Below, piece by piece: positions 8,242 to 17,607 of a stretch of 64,000 nucleotides of DNA. The position numbers were made by a program, and so were the translations under genes. The notes under the pieces were generated by a model. It was not told the origin of the DNA. It worked only from the letters and a program-made list of their open reading frames with translations, and ran no database searches. Source of the DNA: Pseudomonas sp. MWU13-2100 (GTDB lineage Bacteria; Pseudomonadota; Gammaproteobacteria; Pseudomonadales; Pseudomonadaceae); the NCBI RefSeq assembly GCF_023242365.1, contig NZ_JALLIX010000001.1:278112-342111 (forward strand), read 5' to 3'. Position 1 is the stretch's first letter; each line of letters begins with the position of its first letter.

Positions 8242-8613
8242 ATGGACATGAGTGTAAAGCTTGGTCTGTCTTACCCCGCTGTTACGCCGGCTAGTTCCAG
8301 TCCAGTTGCTGACAAGCCGGTACCGGTCACGGCGGCGCCTCAGGCGGATCCGGTAAAACCCGTTTCGGCCACCAGCAAGGATTCGGATTCTTCCGACAGA
8401 CTCAAAAAGGCTGTGCAGGATATCGAAAAGTTCGTTCAATCGATCAAGCGCAACCTGGAATTTTCAATCGACGAGCACTCCGGGCAAGTCGTGGTCAAGG
8501 TGATCGCCAGCGACAGCGGCCAGGTGGTTCGACAGATCCCCTCCGAGGAAGCCTTGAAACTGGCTGACAGCTTGAGTTCAGCGAGCAATGTGCTGTTTGA
8601 TGCGAAAGCCTGA
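8242..8613 (+). CDS. flaG: FlaG family protein
   Basis: A 123-residue FlaG-like protein between fliC and fliD. FlaG affects filament length in pseudomonads. The C-terminal half carries the family core (RLKKAVQDIEKFVQSIKRNLEFSID, VVVKVIASDSGQVVRQIPSEEALKL); the N-terminal 55 residues are Pro/Ser/Ala-rich and probably disordered. I chose ATG 8242 because GAGAGG at 8228-8233 is 8 bases upstream; an in-frame ATG at 8236 would leave only 2 bases. Confidence 0.88.
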   Translation: MDMSVKLGLSYPAVTPASSSPVADKPVPVTAAPQADPVKPVSATSKDSDSSDRLKKAVQDIEKFVQSIKRNLEFSIDEHSGQVVVKVIASDSGQVVRQIPSEEALKLADSLSSASNVLFDAKA

Positions 8614-8695
8614 CAGTTGGCATGAATCCTGTGTGCAGGTACTTTTGGCGCAGGTTAGGGTCAAAAGACTGGCTGCAAAGTGAAGGGAGATAAAC

Positions 8696-10120
8696 ATGGC
8701 AAGTCCAATTACACCGTCTGTGGGTCTGGGTTCCGGCCTTGATATCGGCTCGATCGTGACCGCGCTGGTCGGCGCCGATAAATATGCCGCACAGAACCAG
8801 ATAACCACGTCGCAAGCAACCAATACGCTGAAGCTCTCTGGCGTGGGCTCGCTGAAAAGTGCACTGACGACCTTCCAGACCGCACTGGCCAACCTCAATA
8901 GTTCAACCACTCCGCAGTTCGCCGGCTTCTCGGCCACCTCCGGATCGCCGTCAGTATTGACGGCCACCACTGACAATACCGCTGTAGCCGGTAACTACAG
9001 TATTACGGTGGGTAATCTCGCCACGAGTTCGAAGGTTTCCAGTGCTTCTTTTGCCGGTGGTGCAACCAGTGCCATTCCGAGTGGTACCCTGACTATCAGT
9101 CAGAATGGCACTAATTACAATGTCACCATCCCGGCCAATGCAACGCTGCAGAGCACCCGTGACGCGATCAACTCCACGCTGGCGGGCAACGGTATTTCCG
9201 CCAACATCGTGACTGACAGTAGCGGCGCTGCGCGTCTCGTGTTCGGCTCCAACACCACTGGCGCGGGTTCCGATTTGTCGGTCAGTGGTATTGCCGGCCT
9301 GACAATCGACGGTACCCAGCCGATGGCCAATCCCCCGACAGCGTCAAGTTCGGGGGCGGTCAACGGTCTGGCCAAGGATGCAAGTATCACCATTGACGGC
9401 CTGACGGTCACCAGCAAGACCAATACCGTCACCGGTGCCATCAGTGGCATGACATTGAATCTACTCTCGGGCACGGGTACCTCGGTGGTCACCGTGGGCA
9501 CCAACACCAGCGGTCTGCAGACCTCGATCCAGACGTTCGTGAGTGCCTACAACAGCCTGATGACGACTATCGGCACCCTCAGTACCCCAACGAAGGATGC
9601 CAAAGGTAATAGCGTGTCGGCGGCGTTCACGGGGGATTCCATGCCTCGTGCGCTGATTGCCAGTGTCCGTGGCGTGCTCACTACGCCCGGACCGGGTAAT
9701 AAGCTGGCGGTGCTCTCGCAACTGGGTGTGGGGACCGATCCGATTACGGGGCAGTTGAACTTCAACACCACCACATTCAACCGGGCCATGACCACCGATG
9801 GTCTGAGCGGCCAGGTGCAGACGCTGTTTACCGGTACCACCGCCAAGGCGGGGGCGGATGGTGTGTTGGCGCGGATGACCGCGGCGATCACTCCCTACGT
9901 CCAGACTGGCGGTTTGCTTGATCAGCGCAGCACCAGTTTGAACACCCAAGCGAGTGCTCTGACGAGTCAGCAAGCGGCGCTGGATCTGCATGTCACGAGC
10001 CTGACTGCGACCCTGACGGCCAAGTACAATGCCATGGATGCATTGGTCGGGCAGTTGAAGGCGACTGCCACGAGCATCACGTCGTTCTTCACTTCGCTGA
10101 CCGCGCAGAAGTCGGGCTAA
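8696..10120 (+). CDS. fliD: Flagellar filament cap protein FliD
   Basis: A 474-residue cap protein (HAP2) that folds flagellin onto the filament tip. The N-terminus (TPSVGLGSGLDIGSIVTALV) and the C-terminal coiled region (LDQRSTSLNTQASALTSQQAALDLHVTSLTATLTAKYNAMDALVGQL) are typical of FliD. The middle is Ser/Thr/Gly-rich, with flagellin-IN-type segments. It follows flaG by 82 bases and is followed by a strong terminator. I could not find a convincing own promoter. Confidence 0.95.
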   Translation: MASPITPSVGLGSGLDIGSIVTALVGADKYAAQNQITTSQATNTLKLSGVGSLKSALTTFQTALANLNSSTTPQFAGFSATSGSPSVLTATTDNTAVAGNYSITVGNLATSSKVSSASFAGGATSAIPSGTLTISQNGTNYNVTIPANATLQSTRDAINSTLAGNGISANIVTDSSGAARLVFGSNTTGAGSDLSVSGIAGLTIDGTQPMANPPTASSSGAVNGLAKDASITIDGLTVTSKTNTVTGAISGMTLNLLSGTGTSVVTVGTNTSGLQTSIQTFVSAYNSLMTTIGTLSTPTKDAKGNSVSAAFTGDSMPRALIASVRGVLTTPGPGNKLAVLSQLGVGTDPITGQLNFNTTTFNRAMTTDGLSGQVQTLFTGTTAKAGADGVLARMTAAITPYVQTGGLLDQRSTSLNTQASALTSQQAALDLHVTSLTATLTAKYNAMDALVGQLKATATSITSFFTSLTAQKSG

Positions 10121-10141
10121 CCTCCCGGTAGATCGCAAAAG

Positions 10142-10175
10142 AACCCGGCCGCGTTTACCGCGTGCCGGGTTTTTG
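10142..10175 (+). terminator. Intrinsic terminator after fliD
   Basis: AACCCGGC (10142-10149) pairs with GCCGGGTT (10164-10171), with inner CGCG/CGCG pairing possible, followed by a T run (TTTT G CCTTTT). It ends the fliC-flaG-fliD transcript ahead of fliS. Confidence 0.8.
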
Positions 10176-10195
10176 CCTTTTGGGTCTAAAGTTTT

Positions 10196-10225
10196 TTGAC
10201 TCAAAGGCGATACACTAATTATACG
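10196..10225 (+). promoter_or_regulatory. Possible sigma-70 promoter for fliS
   Basis: TTGACT (10196-10201), 18 bases, then TATACG (10220-10225), 27 bases before the fliS start and just after the fliD terminator. It gives fliS its own start point. Seen by eye only. Confidence 0.45.
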
Positions 10226-10252
10226 AACCCTTGAGTGGCAATGAGGTAGAAC

Positions 10253-10648
10253 ATGAATCCGATGCTAGCCCTTCGGCAATACCAGAAGGTGGGAGCCCAG
10301 GCGCAGACCTCCGAGGCCAGTCCTCACCGACTGGTGCAGATGTTGATGGAAGGTGGCCTGGATCGTATCGCGCAGGCCAAAGGTGCCATCGAGCGCAAGG
10401 ACATCCCCGCCAAGGGGGTCGCCATCGGCAAGGCCATCGATATTGTCGGTGGGTTGCGCGAAGGCCTGGACTTGGAGAACTCGGCGGAATCGCTGGCTGA
10501 CCTGGACAGTCTTTACGCCTATATGATGACGCGTCTGCTGCAGGCCAATGTCCAGTCGGACATCGGGATGCTCGACGAAGTCGCCGGGCTGCTCACCACC
10601 GTCAAGGAAGGCTGGGACGCCATCGCACCACCGGGCCCGCAGTTCTGA
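10253..10648 (+). CDS. fliS: Flagellin export chaperone FliS
   Basis: A 131-residue FliS, the cytoplasmic four-helix chaperone that holds FliC unfolded for export. Family motifs are RQYQKVGAQAQTSEASPHRLVQMLMEGGLDRIAQAKGAIE and ADLDSLYAYMMTRLLQANVQSDIGMLDEVAGLL. The C-terminal tail is Pro-rich and short. It is 10 bases from the FliT-like gene, so both are co-transcribed. Confidence 0.95.
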   Translation: MNPMLALRQYQKVGAQAQTSEASPHRLVQMLMEGGLDRIAQAKGAIERKDIPAKGVAIGKAIDIVGGLREGLDLENSAESLADLDSLYAYMMTRLLQANVQSDIGMLDEVAGLLTTVKEGWDAIAPPGPQF

Positions 10649-10658
10649 GGAGTGCATC

Positions 10659-10955
10659 ATGAGTCTTGTACTGCAGCGTATCGAAGAGACCCGCGAAGCC
10701 CTGGTAAGGGCTTTGGCCGGGCGTGACTGGGAAGCAATCACCCAGTTGGATCTGGACTGCCGCGCTTGCATGGAAGACGTGCTTGGCGAGACTGCGCTGG
10801 ATGAGGATGCGCTGCGTGTCAAGCTTGAGGAATTGTTGCACGTCTATCGCCAGTTGCTGGAGGCGGCCATGGGCGAACGGCAATCGATAGTCGATGAGAT
10901 GTCGAAGATCCAGCAAGCAAGGAACGCCGCAAAGGTTTACCATCTGTTCGGTTAA
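10659..10955 (+). CDS. fliT: FliT-like flagellar protein
   Basis: A 98-residue helical protein (VLQRIEETREALVRALAGRDWEAITQLDLDCR, LRVKLEELLHVYRQLLEAAMGERQSIVDEMSKIQQ) in the place of the small gene between fliS and fleQ of other pseudomonads. FliT proteins are export chaperones for FliD. Homology is weak by eye, and the identification relies on size, helices and position. GAGG at 10647-10651 precedes the ATG. Confidence 0.7.
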   Translation: MSLVLQRIEETREALVRALAGRDWEAITQLDLDCRACMEDVLGETALDEDALRVKLEELLHVYRQLLEAAMGERQSIVDEMSKIQQARNAAKVYHLFG

Positions 10956-10989
10956 TGTTGGGTTAATCGAACCGTATTGCGCCATAAAT

Positions 10990-11018
10990 TTGACTATGTA
11001 CGCTTTTTTGACTTAACT
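10990..11018 (+). promoter_or_regulatory. Candidate sigma-70 promoter of fleQ
   Basis: TTGACT (10990-10995), 17 bases, TTAACT (11013-11018). fleQ is known to be sigma-70 dependent in Pseudomonas aeruginosa. The -10 is poor, and a second TTGACT overlaps at 11008-11013. The 108-base leader up to the ATG has no clear terminator. Confidence 0.35.
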
Positions 11019-11126
11019 AGTGCTGTTTCCAGATTTCAGTCGTCCTTGGAGGCCCTGTCCGGCCTCGGATGTCTAGCTTGCCCCACCCATACCGGGCATC
11101 GAGTTGACTAGGGAAGTTGCTATTGC

Positions 11127-12602
11127 ATGTGGCGTGAAACCAAAATTCTGCTGATTGATGACGATAGCGTTCGCCGCCGGGATCTGGCGGTGATCTTAAA
11201 TTTTCTCGGCGAAGAAAATATTTCCTGTACCAGCGATGACTGGCAGCAGATGGTCGGCGCCTTGTCGTCCAGTCGCGAAGTGCTGTGCGTCCTGATCGGG
11301 ACGGCCAATGCCGCGAGCGGAGTGACTGGCTTGCTTAAGACACTCTCAACCTGGGATGAGTTCCTTCCGGTACTGCTTTTAGGCGATATTTCTTCTGCCG
11401 ACCTGCCTGAAGACCAGCGCCGCCGGGTCTTGTCCAGCCTGGAAATGCCTCCCAGCTACAGCAAGCTGCTCGATTCCCTGCACCGTGCCCAGGTCTATCG
11501 CGAGATGTACGACCAGGCCCGTGAGCGCGGCCGGCAGCGCGAACCGAACCTGTTCCGCAGCCTGGTCGGTACCAGCCGTGCCATCCAGCATGTGCGCCAG
11601 ATGATGCAGCAAGTGGCCGACACCGACGCCAGTGTGCTGATCCTTGGCGAGTCCGGCACCGGCAAGGAAGTGGTGGCGCGCAACCTGCACTATCACTCCA
11701 AGCGCCGCGACGCGCCGTTCGTGCCGGTCAACTGCGGGGCGATCCCGGCCGAGTTGCTGGAAAGCGAACTGTTCGGTCACGAGAAGGGCGCCTTTACCGG
11801 TGCAATCACCAGTCGTGCCGGGCGTTTCGAGCTGGCCAACGGCGGTACCCTGTTCCTCGACGAGATCGGCGACATGCCGCTGCCGATGCAGGTCAAGCTG
11901 TTGCGCGTGCTGCAGGAGCGTACCTTCGAGCGCGTGGGCAGCAACAAGACCCAGAGCATCGACGTACGCATCATCGCGGCCACCCACAAGAACCTCGAAA
12001 GCATGATCGAGGTCGGCAGCTTCCGCGAAGACCTTTACTACCGCCTGAACGTGTTCCCCATCGAGATGGCGCCGTTGCGTGAGCGGGTCGAAGACATTCC
12101 GTTGCTGATGAACGAATTGATCTCGCGGATGGAACACGAAAAGCGCGGTTCCATCCGTTTCAACTCGGCGGCGATCATGTCGCTGTGCCGTCACGCCTGG
12201 CCGGGCAATGTCCGCGAACTGGCCAACCTGGTGGAGCGCATGGCAATCATGCATCCGTACGGGGTGATCGGTGTCGCCGAGCTGCCGAAGAAGTTCCGCT
12301 ACGTCGATGACGAAGACGAGCAACTGGTGGACAGCCTGCGCAGCGACCTCGAGGAGCGGGTGGCGATCAATGGCCATACCCCGGACTTCACCACCTCGGC
12401 GATGCTGCCGCCCGAAGGCCTGGACCTCAAGGACTACCTTGGTGGTCTTGAACAGGGGCTGATCCAGCAAGCGCTGGACGATGCCAATGGCATTGTCGCC
12501 CGCGCCGCCGAGCGTCTGCGTATCCGTCGTACCACCCTGGTGGAGAAGATGCGCAAGTACGGAATGAGTCGTCGCGAGGGCGATGAGCAGGCGGATGATT
12601 GA
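11127..12602 (+). CDS. fleQ: FleQ, master flagellar regulator and c-di-GMP-responsive sigma-54 activator
   Basis: A 491-residue NtrC-type activator. Residues 1-135 are an atypical receiver (FleQ domain) without a normal phospho-acceptor setting. The AAA+ core has Walker A GESGTGKE (174-181), GAFTGA (221-226) for sigma-54 contact, Walker B LFLDEIGD and the arginine-rich sensor segment. The LFRS motif at 142-145 and Arg185, known c-di-GMP contacts in P. aeruginosa FleQ, are both present. A Fis-type helix-turn-helix ([22 protein letters not shown]) ends the protein. It should activate class II promoters here (fleS, fliE, fliL, flhA types) and control biofilm genes elsewhere. Transcribed alone. 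Confidence 0.97.
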   Translation: MWRETKILLIDDDSVRRRDLAVILNFLGEENISCTSDDWQQMVGALSSSREVLCVLIGTANAASGVTGLLKTLSTWDEFLPVLLLGDISSADLPEDQRRRVLSSLEMPPSYSKLLDSLHRAQVYREMYDQARERGRQREPNLFRSLVGTSRAIQHVRQMMQQVADTDASVLILGESGTGKEVVARNLHYHSKRRDAPFVPVNCGAIPAELLESELFGHEKGAFTGAITSRAGRFELANGGTLFLDEIGDMPLPMQVKLLRVLQERTFERVGSNKTQSIDVRIIAATHKNLESMIEVGSFREDLYYRLNVFPIEMAPLRERVEDIPLLMNELISRMEHEKRGSIRFNSAAIMSLCRHAWPGNVRELANLVERMAIMHPYGVIGVAELPKKFRYVDDEDEQLVDSLRSDLEERVAINGHTPDFTTSAMLPPEGLDLKDYLGGLEQGLIQQALDDANGIVARAAERLRIRRTTLVEKMRKYGMSRREGDEQADD

Positions 12603-12643
12603 CGCCCGTTTTTCAACTTGCTGAAAAGTTTCAGGTTTTTTTC

Positions 12644-12659
12644 CGGCACGGGTATTGCT
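12644..12659 (+). promoter_or_regulatory. Sigma-54 promoter of fleSR
   Basis: CGGCACG (12644-12650), 4 bases, TTGCT (12655-12659), one mismatch to TGGCACG-N4-TTGCW. It lies 54 bases before fleS, agreeing with FleQ-dependent transcription of fleSR in P. aeruginosa. Confidence 0.82.
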
Positions 12660-12712
12660 AAGTCTCTTGTAACGTTCCGTTTAAATGACGGTCAGCCAAG
12701 CGAGAGAGCACC

Positions 12713-13924
12713 ATGCCCCAAGCCGCCCCGATGTCACCTGTCCCTGAAGTCGCGGGATCTTCGTCGTCCGTCGAGCCGGCCGGTCGCTTGGGGCTGGAGC
12801 AGGCCTTCTCGCTGTTCAATCAGATGTCGGCGCAACTCAACGATTCCTACAGTCTGCTCGAAGCCCGGGTCACCGAGCTCAAGGGCGAGCTGGCCGTGGT
12901 CAGTGCCCAGCGCATGGCTGAACTGGCGGAAAAGGAGCGCTTGGCCAATCGTTTGCAGAACCTGCTCGACCTGTTGCCGGGCGGGGTCATCGTCATCGAT
13001 TCCCAGGGTATCGTCAGCGAAGCCAATCCGGCGGCCCGCGAGCTGCTCGGCCTGCCTCTGGTGGGCGAGCTCTGGCGCCAGGTGATTATCCGTTGCTTCG
13101 CCCCGCGTGAAGACGACGGCCATGAAATCTCTCTCAAGGACGGTCGGCGCCTGTCGATCTCCACTCGTTCGCTGGATGCCGAACCGGGTCAGTTGGTGTT
13201 GCTCAATGACCTGACTGAAACCCGTCGCCTGCAGGATCAACTGGCCCGGCATGAGCGCCTGTCGTCGCTGGGGCGCATGGTCGCATCCCTGGCGCACCAG
13301 ATCCGCACGCCACTCTCGGCGGCCTTGCTCTATGCCAGTCACCTCACTGAGCAGGTCTTGCCGGTCGAGACCCAGCAGCGCTTTGCCGGGCGCTTGAAGG
13401 AGCGCCTGCACGAGTTGGAGCACCAGGTCCGCGACATGCTGGTGTTCGCTCGTGGCGAGCTGCCGCTGACCGATCGGCTGACGCCCAATGGGTTGATGCA
13501 GGCGCTGCAGGCCGCGGCACAGATCCATGTCCAGGGTGCCGCCGTGCGCTGGCAGTGCGATAGTCATGTCGGTGAATTGTTGTGCAATCGCGATACTCTG
13601 GTGGGTGCGCTGTTGAACCTGATCGAAAATGCCCAGCAGGCCAGCACCGGCGAGGTGCGCCTGAAGGTGCATCTGTACGCCCGCGGCACGACCTTGCGCC
13701 TGTGCATCAGTGACAATGGCTCGGGAATCGATCCGACCGTGCTGGCGCGCCTGGGCGAACCTTTCTTTACCACCAAGACCACTGGCACCGGCCTCGGCCT
13801 GGCCGTGGTCAAGGCCGTTGCCCGGGCGCATCAGGGCGACATGCAATTGCAATCGCGGCTGGGGCGTGGCACCTGTGCGATGGTCTGCTTGCCGCTGATT
13901 CCGGGTGCCATGGAGGCTCAATAA
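12713..13924 (+). CDS. fleS: FleS, flagellar sensor histidine kinase
   Basis: A 403-residue soluble histidine kinase that phosphorylates FleR to switch on class III flagellar genes. N-terminal coiled coil (about 28-80), a PAS domain (about 82-170, LLPGGVIVIDSQGIVSEANPAARELLGL), HisKA with His195 in ASLAHQIRTPLSAAL, and an HATPase with N box LIENAQQA, G1 DNGSGIDP and G2 GTGLGLAVVK. No membrane segment, so it senses an internal cue, proposed to be basal-body completion. Its stop shares one base with the fleR start. Confidence 0.96.
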   Translation: MPQAAPMSPVPEVAGSSSSVEPAGRLGLEQAFSLFNQMSAQLNDSYSLLEARVTELKGELAVVSAQRMAELAEKERLANRLQNLLDLLPGGVIVIDSQGIVSEANPAARELLGLPLVGELWRQVIIRCFAPREDDGHEISLKDGRRLSISTRSLDAEPGQLVLLNDLTETRRLQDQLARHERLSSLGRMVASLAHQIRTPLSAALLYASHLTEQVLPVETQQRFAGRLKERLHELEHQVRDMLVFARGELPLTDRLTPNGLMQALQAAAQIHVQGAAVRWQCDSHVGELLCNRDTLVGALLNLIENAQQASTGEVRLKVHLYARGTTLRLCISDNGSGIDPTVLARLGEPFFTTKTTGTGLGLAVVKAVARAHQGDMQLQSRLGRGTCAMVCLPLIPGAMEAQ

Positions 13925-15336
13925 TGAAACCACTGCTCAAGGTCCTGCTGGTCGAGGACGATCATGCCTTGCGTGAAGCGCTGGCCGATACCCTGCTGCT
14001 GGCCGGACATAGCTTCCATGCGGTCGGTTCGGCCGAGGAGGCGCTGGAGGCGGTGGCCGCGGAGTCGTTCGGCCTGGTGATCAGTGATGTCAATATGCCG
14101 GGCATGGACGGGCACCAGTTGCTCGGCCTGCTGCGTGCGCGTCAGCCGCAACTACCGGTATTACTGATGACCGCCCACGGGGCGGTGGAGCGGGCGGTGG
14201 ATGCGATGCGCCAGGGCGCGGCCGATTATCTGGTCAAACCGTTCGAGCCAAAGGCCTTGCTCGACCTGGTGGCGCGGCATGCCCTGGGGCAGTTGAACGC
14301 AGTGGACAGCGAGGGGCCGATCGCCTCGGAGCCGGCCAGTGCGCAGTTGCTCGAGCTGGCGGCGCGGGTGGCGCGCAGTGACTCGACCGTGCTGATTTCC
14401 GGCGAGTCCGGCACCGGCAAGGAGGTGCTGGCGCGGTATATCCATCAGCAATCACCGCGTGCCAGCCAACCATTTATTGCCATCAACTGCGCGGCGATTC
14501 CCGACAATATGCTCGAGGCCACCCTGTTCGGTCACGAAAAGGGCTCATTCACCGGCGCCATCGCCGCCCAGGCCGGCAAGTTCGAGCAGGCCGATGGAGG
14601 GACCATCCTGCTCGATGAGATTTCCGAAATGCCCCTGGGGCTCCAGGCCAAGCTGTTGCGCGTGCTCCAGGAGCGCGAGGTCGAGCGGGTCGGTGCACGC
14701 AAACCGATCAGCCTGGACATCCGTGTAGTGGCCACCACTAACCGTGACCTGGCTGGGGAAGTGGCGGCAGGGCGTTTCCGTGAAGACCTTTACTATCGCC
14801 TGTCGGTTTTTCCGCTGGCCTGGCGTCCGTTGCGCGAGCGTACCGCCGATATTCTGCCGCTGGCCGAACGTCTACTTGCCAAGCACAGCGCCAAAATGAA
14901 ACATGCCTCTGTTCGACTGTCGCCCCAGGCGCAGGCTTGCCTGATCGGCTATCCGTGGCCGGGCAACGTGCGCGAGCTGGACAATGCGATCCAGCGGGCG
15001 CTGATCCTGCAGCAGGGCGGGTTGATCCAGGCCGAGGATTTCTGCCTGGTGGGGCCGGTCGGCGCGGCGCCATTGCCAGGGCTCGCGGTGATCAATCGGC
15101 CGCCCGTCGGCGAGCCGGTGCTGGTCGAGGCCGTCTCGGGGGAGCAGGCCGGTGGCCTGGGTGATGACCTGCGTCGGCGCGAATTCCAGATGATCATCGA
15201 CACCCTGCGCGCCGAGCGCGGGCGGCGCAAGGAGGCCGCCGAGCGGCTGGGTATCAGCCCGCGTACGCTGCGCTACAAACTGGCGCAGATGCGCGACGCC
15301 GGAATGGATGTCGAAGCCTATCTGTTTGCCACGTAA
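13924..15336 (+). CDS. fleR: FleR, sigma-54-dependent response regulator
   Basis: A 470-residue NtrC-type regulator: receiver domain 1-125 with acidic EDD, Asp55 in VISDVNMPG and Lys in YLVKPFEP; AAA+ core with GESGTGKEV, Walker B ILLDEISEMP and arginine finger region; Fis-type HTH at the end (RKEAAERLGISPRTLRYKLAQMR). The sigma-54 contact loop reads GSFTGA rather than GAFTGA, a variant seen in some members. Partner of FleS. Its targets should include class III promoters such as that upstream of fliK. Confidence 0.96.
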   Translation: MKPLLKVLLVEDDHALREALADTLLLAGHSFHAVGSAEEALEAVAAESFGLVISDVNMPGMDGHQLLGLLRARQPQLPVLLMTAHGAVERAVDAMRQGAADYLVKPFEPKALLDLVARHALGQLNAVDSEGPIASEPASAQLLELAARVARSDSTVLISGESGTGKEVLARYIHQQSPRASQPFIAINCAAIPDNMLEATLFGHEKGSFTGAIAAQAGKFEQADGGTILLDEISEMPLGLQAKLLRVLQEREVERVGARKPISLDIRVVATTNRDLAGEVAAGRFREDLYYRLSVFPLAWRPLRERTADILPLAERLLAKHSAKMKHASVRLSPQAQACLIGYPWPGNVRELDNAIQRALILQQGGLIQAEDFCLVGPVGAAPLPGLAVINRPPVGEPVLVEAVSGEQAGGLGDDLRRREFQMIIDTLRAERGRRKEAAERLGISPRTLRYKLAQMRDAGMDVEAYLFAT

Positions 15337-15391
15337 GTCGATTCAGGCTCGTGTGTCGTGTATCGGATTTTGTTCGGGGACGACAAGGAGC

Positions 15392-15407
15392 TGGCACCCT
15401 TGTTGCT
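15392..15407 (+). promoter_or_regulatory. Sigma-54 promoter of the fliE operon
   Basis: TGGCACC (15392-15398), 4 bases, TTGCT (15403-15407), nearly exact -24/-12 consensus, 62 bases before fliE. Confidence 0.88.
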
Positions 15408-15468
15408 AACCCTTCACTAACAGATGCACAAGTGTCAAAAAATTGCAGGTCGCCGGAGAGAGACGTTC

Positions 15469-15798
15469 ATGAGCCAGGGTGTTGAATTCAATCGATTGAT
15501 GCTGGACATGCGCTCCATGCAAATGGATGCCATGGCTCAACCCAAATCGGCCGTAGCCGCGCCGGAAGTCAGCGGCAGCAGCTTTTCCGATTTGCTCGGC
15601 AATGCCATCAACAAGGTCAACGGCGTGCAGGCGGCGTCGAACCAGCTGTCCACCGCATTCGAAATCGGCAAGAGCGGTGTCGACCTGACGGACGTCATGG
15701 TCGCCTCGCAGAAAGCCAGCGTCTCGTTCCAGGCCTTGACCCAGGTGCGCAACAAGTTGGTCCAGGCGTATCAAGACATCATGCAGATGCCGGTCTAA
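15469..15798 (+). CDS. fliE: Flagellar hook-basal body adaptor FliE
   Basis: A 109-residue FliE, which joins the MS ring to the proximal rod. The C-terminal half has the family pattern ([66 protein letters not shown]). ATG 15469 is chosen over the frame opening 15 codons upstream because the extension does not look like FliE and a GGAGAG run (15455-15460) lies 8 bases before it. First gene of the fliEFGHIJ operon. Confidence 0.95.
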   Translation: MSQGVEFNRLMLDMRSMQMDAMAQPKSAVAAPEVSGSSFSDLLGNAINKVNGVQAASNQLSTAFEIGKSGVDLTDVMVASQKASVSFQALTQVRNKLVQAYQDIMQMPV

Positions 15799-15819
15799 GG
15801 GTTAGGGACGTAAATAGTC

Positions 15820-17607
15820 ATGGCAGAAGTTCTCGCCGATAACGTACCGGCCAAGTCCGGCCCCGCAGACGGCAAGCCGCCGCTGTTCGGGTTGTCCTTT
15901 CTGGAAAATCTTTCCGAAATGACCATGCTCCGTCAGGTTGGCCTGATGGTCGGCCTGGCGGCCAGCGTGGCGATAGGCTTTGCCGTGGTGTTGTGGTCGC
16001 AGCAGCCTGACTACCGCCCCCTGTATGGCAGCCTGGCCGGCATGGATGCCAAGCAGGTCATGGAAACCCTGGCGGCGGCGGATATTCCCTACACCGTCGA
16101 ACCGAACTCCGGCGCGCTGCTGGTCAAGGCCGATGACGTTTCCCGTGCTCGCCTCAAGCTGGCCGCCGCCGGCGTGACGCCGAGCGATGGCAACATCGGT
16201 TTCGAAATCCTCGACAAGGACCAGGGCCTGGGCACCAGCCAGTTCATGGAGGCGACCCGTTATCGTCGCGGCCTGGAAGGCGAACTGGCGCGGACCATTT
16301 CCAGCCTGAACAACGTCAAGGGTGCCCGTGTGCATCTGGCGATTCCAAAAAGCTCGGTGTTCGTGCGCGATGAGCGCAAGCCCAGCGCCTCGGTCCTGGT
16401 TGAACTGTATTCCGGTCGCTCCCTGGAGCCCGGGCAGGTGCTCGCCATTATCAACCTGGTGGCCACCAGCGTTCCGGAGCTCAACAAGTCGCAGGTCACC
16501 GTCGTCGATCAGAAGGGCAACCTGCTCTCCGATCAGGCGCAGAATTCCGAATTGAGCATGGCCGGCAAGCAGTTCGATTACAGCCGGCGCGTGGAAAGCA
16601 TGCTCACCCAGCGGGTGCACAATATCCTGCAACCGGTGCTGGGCAACGATCGTTACAAGGCTGAAGTCTCCGCCGACGTGGACTTCAGCGCGGTGGAGTC
16701 GACCTCCGAACAGTTCAACCCTGACCAGCCAGCGCTGCGCAGCGAGCAGTCGACCAGCGAACAGCGCACCGCCAGCAACGGTCCGCAAGGCGTGCCGGGG
16801 GCCCTGAGCAACCAACCGCCCGGCCCGGCCAGTGCACCGCAGACCACCGGCGGCGCCGGCGCTTCGTCCGGTGCCATCGCGGCCGGCCAGCCGTTGCTCG
16901 ATGCCAACGGCCAGCAGATCATGGACCCGGCCACCGGCCAACCGATGCTGGCGCCGTATCCGGCGGACAAGCGTCAACAGTCAACCAAGAACTTCGAACT
17001 GGATCGCTCCATCAGCCACACCAAGCAACAGCAGGGTCGGGTAACCCGTCTGTCGGTAGCGGTGGTGGTCGATGATCAGGTCAAGATCAACCCGACCAAT
17101 GGCGAGACTACCCGTTCGCCGTGGAGCGCCGACGAACTGGCGCGTTTCACCCGTCTGGTCCAGGACGCCGTCGGTTTCGAGGCCAGCCGTGGCGACAGCG
17201 TCAGCGTGATCAACGTGCCGTTCTCCGCCGAGCGCGGGGAAGTGATCGCCGATATTCCGTTCTACTCGCAACCCTGGTTCTGGGATGTGGTCAAGCAGGT
17301 ACTGGGTGTATTGTTCATCCTGGTGCTGGTGTTCGGTGTGCTGCGTCCGGTGCTCAACAACATCACCGGCGGCGGCAAGGGCAAGCAGTTGGCCGGTTTC
17401 GGCGGCGACGTCGAACTCGGTGGCATGGGCGGCCTGGATGGCGAACTGGCCAACGACCGCGTCAGCCTGGGCGGCCCGCAAAGCATCCTGCTGCCGAGCC
17501 CGAGCGAAGGCTATGACGCACAGCTGAACGCCATCAAGAGTCTGGTAGCCGAAGATCCGGGCCGTGTGGCACAGGTCGTCAAAGAGTGGATTAACGCCGA
17601 TGAGTAA
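15820..17607 (+). CDS. fliF: Flagellar MS-ring protein FliF
   Basis: A 595-residue FliF, the inner-membrane ring on which the basal body is built. Two membrane spans: about residues 45-65 (VGLMVGLAASVAIGFAVVLW) and about 487-510 (VVKQVLGVLFILVLVFGVL). Between them lies the periplasmic YscJ-type ring-building region (RPLYGSLAGMDAKQVMETL, GLGTSQFMEATRYRRGLEGEL) and a long Pro/Gly/Gln-rich linker at 300-385. The cytoplasmic C-terminus (VAQVVKEWINADE) is the FliG-binding helix. The stop overlaps fliG by 8 bases. Confidence 0.97.
   Translation: MAEVLADNVPAKSGPADGKPPLFGLSFLENLSEMTMLRQVGLMVGLAASVAIGFAVVLWSQQPDYRPLYGSLAGMDAKQVMETLAAADIPYTVEPNSGALLVKADDVSRARLKLAAAGVTPSDGNIGFEILDKDQGLGTSQFMEATRYRRGLEGELARTISSLNNVKGARVHLAIPKSSVFVRDERKPSASVLVELYSGRSLEPGQVLAIINLVATSVPELNKSQVTVVDQKGNLLSDQAQNSELSMAGKQFDYSRRVESMLTQRVHNILQPVLGNDRYKAEVSADVDFSAVESTSEQFNPDQPALRSEQSTSEQRTASNGPQGVPGALSNQPPGPASAPQTTGGAGASSGAIAAGQPLLDANGQQIMDPATGQPMLAPYPADKRQQSTKNFELDRSISHTKQQQGRVTRLSVAVVVDDQVKINPTNGETTRSPWSADELARFTRLVQDAVGFEASRGDSVSVINVPFSAERGEVIADIPFYSQPWFWDVVKQVLGVLFILVLVFGVLRPVLNNITGGGKGKQLAGFGGDVELGGMGGLDGELANDRVSLGGPQSILLPSPSEGYDAQLNAIKSLVAEDPGRVAQVVKEWINADE

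Noticed and set aside
8618..8633. Possible sigma-54 promoter before fliD (TGGCATGAATCCTGTG)
   Set aside because: The GG element is present but the -12 GC is GT, so an essential base is missing.
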